A stretch of 64,000 bases of DNA from Dichomitus squalens LYAD-421 SS1 (Eukaryota > Basidiomycota > Agaricomycetes > Polyporales > Polyporaceae): the NCBI RefSeq assembly GCF_000275845.1, contig NW_006766893.1, positions 626,327 through 690,326 on the forward strand, in the 5' to 3' direction. The notes under the pieces are model-generated. The model saw only the letters and a program-made list of their open reading frames with translations, was not told the origin of the DNA and did no database searches. Positions 63,670 to 64,000 of the stretch are shown in pieces (the first letter of the stretch is position 1; each line of letters begins with the position of its first letter). The translations under genes and the position numbers were made by a program.

Positions 63670-64000
63670 CGCGGAAGGTCGATGGGCCTTTTGAGGGGGA
63701 GATGGAGGTGGCTAGAGCACCTTTGACAACGGCCTCGTCGTCGGTCGAGACTGTGCTCGTGAGAGGGCCATTTTGTCTGTCGGACCACTTTCTGCGATAT
63801 CATGCGCTCTTAGCGTGGGCCTTCCTGATTTGGGTCTCCTCGGCGTTCGCCGGCCACACGAAGTTCGGCCCACCACGCATATATGCAGCTCGAAGCAACA
63901 CGTTCACCAGGTGGTACATATGCTGGTACACTGTATGCGCTGACTTTTCTATGGCGGGCCATGAGTGTACTGCATATGCTGGCAATTGACTGACTAAACG
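63670..64000. other. Upstream flank of ERG1
   Basis: Promoter side of ERG1. No further gene is supported; frames are short. Confidence 0.6.

Overview
The window reads as nuclear DNA of a basidiomycete fungus, most likely an Agaricomycete. Genes carry many short GT-AG introns of about 45 to 70 bases. Gene content fits this: seven-helix membrane protein, F-box and HET-domain genes, squalene epoxidase, TOM70 and DPH2, with TTAGGG-type motifs. The exact lineage cannot be told from sequence alone. All multi-exon models were joined by eye using splice consensus, reading-frame continuity and family similarity; there is no transcript evidence.

The main theme is a lineage-expanded family of alpha/beta-hydrolase genes, called ABH1 to ABH7 here. 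They lie at about 4.8-6.1, 9.9-11.1, 11.5-12.7 (+ strand), 23.9-25.2, 25.6-26.9, 31.5-32.8 (- strand) and 53.0-54.2 kb (+ strand), with two decayed fragments at 30.9-31.3 and 35.9-36.1 kb. All share the same four-exon layout, the same intron phases, a G-x-S-x-G nucleophile elbow and a GANHF/GANHV histidine motif at the third intron. ABH5 and ABH6 and their upstream flanks look like copies of one block (ABH4-ABH5), in which the second ABH4 has decayed. ABH3 lacks an in-frame ATG and an in-frame last exon.

Layout: 0-4.7 kb is gene-poor, with one small secreted-protein candidate. From 4.7 to 12.7 kb lie ABH1, a seven-helix membrane protein, ABH2 and ABH3. From 13 to 20 kb lie an MDR-type reductase with damaged splice sites, an F-box gene and a SURP-like gene. 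From 20 to 27 kb lie two pseudogenes, a 10-exon flavin monooxygenase, ABH4 and ABH5. From 27.7 to 30.9 kb is an AT-rich, repeat-rich stretch with a 976-base assembly gap and a 20-bp minisatellite. From 31 to 37 kb lie ABH6, a PI-PLC-like pseudogene and an ABH fragment. From 37.5 to 51.2 kb is a denser, partly housekeeping block: MFS transporter, DPH2 and TOM70 (divergent), a HET gene, a conserved large protein and tRNA-Glu. From 51 to 64 kb lie ABH7, a small cysteine-rich secreted protein, a second HET gene and ERG1.

How the genes work together: DPH2, TOM70, ERG1 and the tRNA are core functions. The hydrolases, monooxygenase, reductase, membrane protein and transporter could form an accessory metabolic neighbourhood, but no backbone synthase is visible, so this is only an inference. 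Several loci carry C-to-T-compatible nonsense codons or transition-rich decay, which suggests this accessory stretch has been mutating as repeated DNA.
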